DNA of 64,000 nt from Ditylenchus dipsaci (Eukaryota; Nematoda; Chromadorea; Rhabditida; Anguinidae), in assembly GCA_004194705.1 (NCBI GenBank), contig SADC01000282.1:144683-208682 (forward strand). Reading direction: 5' to 3'. The translations under genes were made by a program, and so were the position numbers. Position 1 is the stretch's first letter. Every line of letters starts with the position of its first letter. Below are positions 63,961 through 64,000 of this stretch, one piece after another. The notes beneath the pieces are model-generated. The model saw only the letters and a program-made list of their open reading frames with translations, was not told the origin of the DNA and searched no databases.

Positions 63961-64000
63961 TATATATTTTTTGAGATTAGGTAGTCTCCAACTCAGACAG

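Noticed and set aside
1..64000. CRISPR array in any of the repeat clusters
   Set aside because: The repeats are direct or inverted transposon words without unique equal-length spacers, and the window is eukaryotic.
1..64000. LTR retrotransposon, endogenous virus or LINE
   Set aside because: No reverse transcriptase, integrase, protease or gag-like motif and no LTR pair was seen by eye.

Overview
This window is nuclear DNA of an animal, AT-rich and saturated with mobile elements. Every gene I can recognise is intron-split with GT-AG introns, most only 41-75 bp long, and 3' ends carry AATAAA. The conserved proteins (histone H2B, ribosomal protein S7, NAP1-type chaperone, OTU protease, HMG-box protein) are animal-like, and FLYWCH-bearing MULEs fit a small invertebrate. 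The S7 C-terminus looks somewhat nematode-like to me, but I cannot fix the phylum. I saw no prokaryotic features, CRISPR, rRNA or intact tRNA, and no reverse transcriptase or LTR.

Layout. 0-1 kb: last exon of an HMG-box gene (minus). 2.9-5.5 kb: a complete hAT transposon with exact 8-bp target duplications and a six-exon transposase with an in-frame stop. 6.4-7.0 kb: a divergent H2B with one 54-bp intron. 7-10.7 kb: short inverted-repeat elements. 10.75-14.26 kb: a five-exon OTU cysteine protease gene (minus). 14.3-19.5 kb: nested palindromic elements. 19.6-25.0 kb: ribosomal protein S7 (minus), whose two introns (1.0 and 3.7 kb) are filled with transposons. 28.4-29.6 kb: an unidentified multi-exon gene (minus). 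31.3-33.2 kb: a FLYWCH-domain gene start (plus) and a Q/N-rich exon (minus). 33.3-37.3 kb: one palindromic MITE split open by several later insertions. 40.8-49.2 kb: a nest holding a Mutator-like (MULE) element, a MULE-type MITE, a hAT MITE and a 6.9-kb hAT-type element that encloses a NAP1-like gene. 49.6-60.7 kb: stacked inverted-repeat elements and tRNA-like SINE remnants. 60.7-63.4 kb: weakly supported exons.

Two themes stand out. First, target-site duplications let the insertion order be read. A hAT MITE (TSD CTGGTACA) was hit at its right edge by the 6.9-kb hAT element (TSD CTGCTGGT), whose left arm then received the MULE (TSD ATTATTTTC). Second, several MITE superfamilies keep their outermost terminal bases and parts of their body but carry a different short 'cassette' word just inside the ends, present at both ends and often repeated. 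This is seen in a pogo-like family (CAGTCRA...CTC) and in a family ending TACCGTATTT...CTCTAAT.

Three otherwise coherent conserved genes (S7, NAP1-like, OTU) each carry single-base indels. That suggests either recent decay or uncorrected assembly error, and it should be settled before any of them is called a pseudogene.
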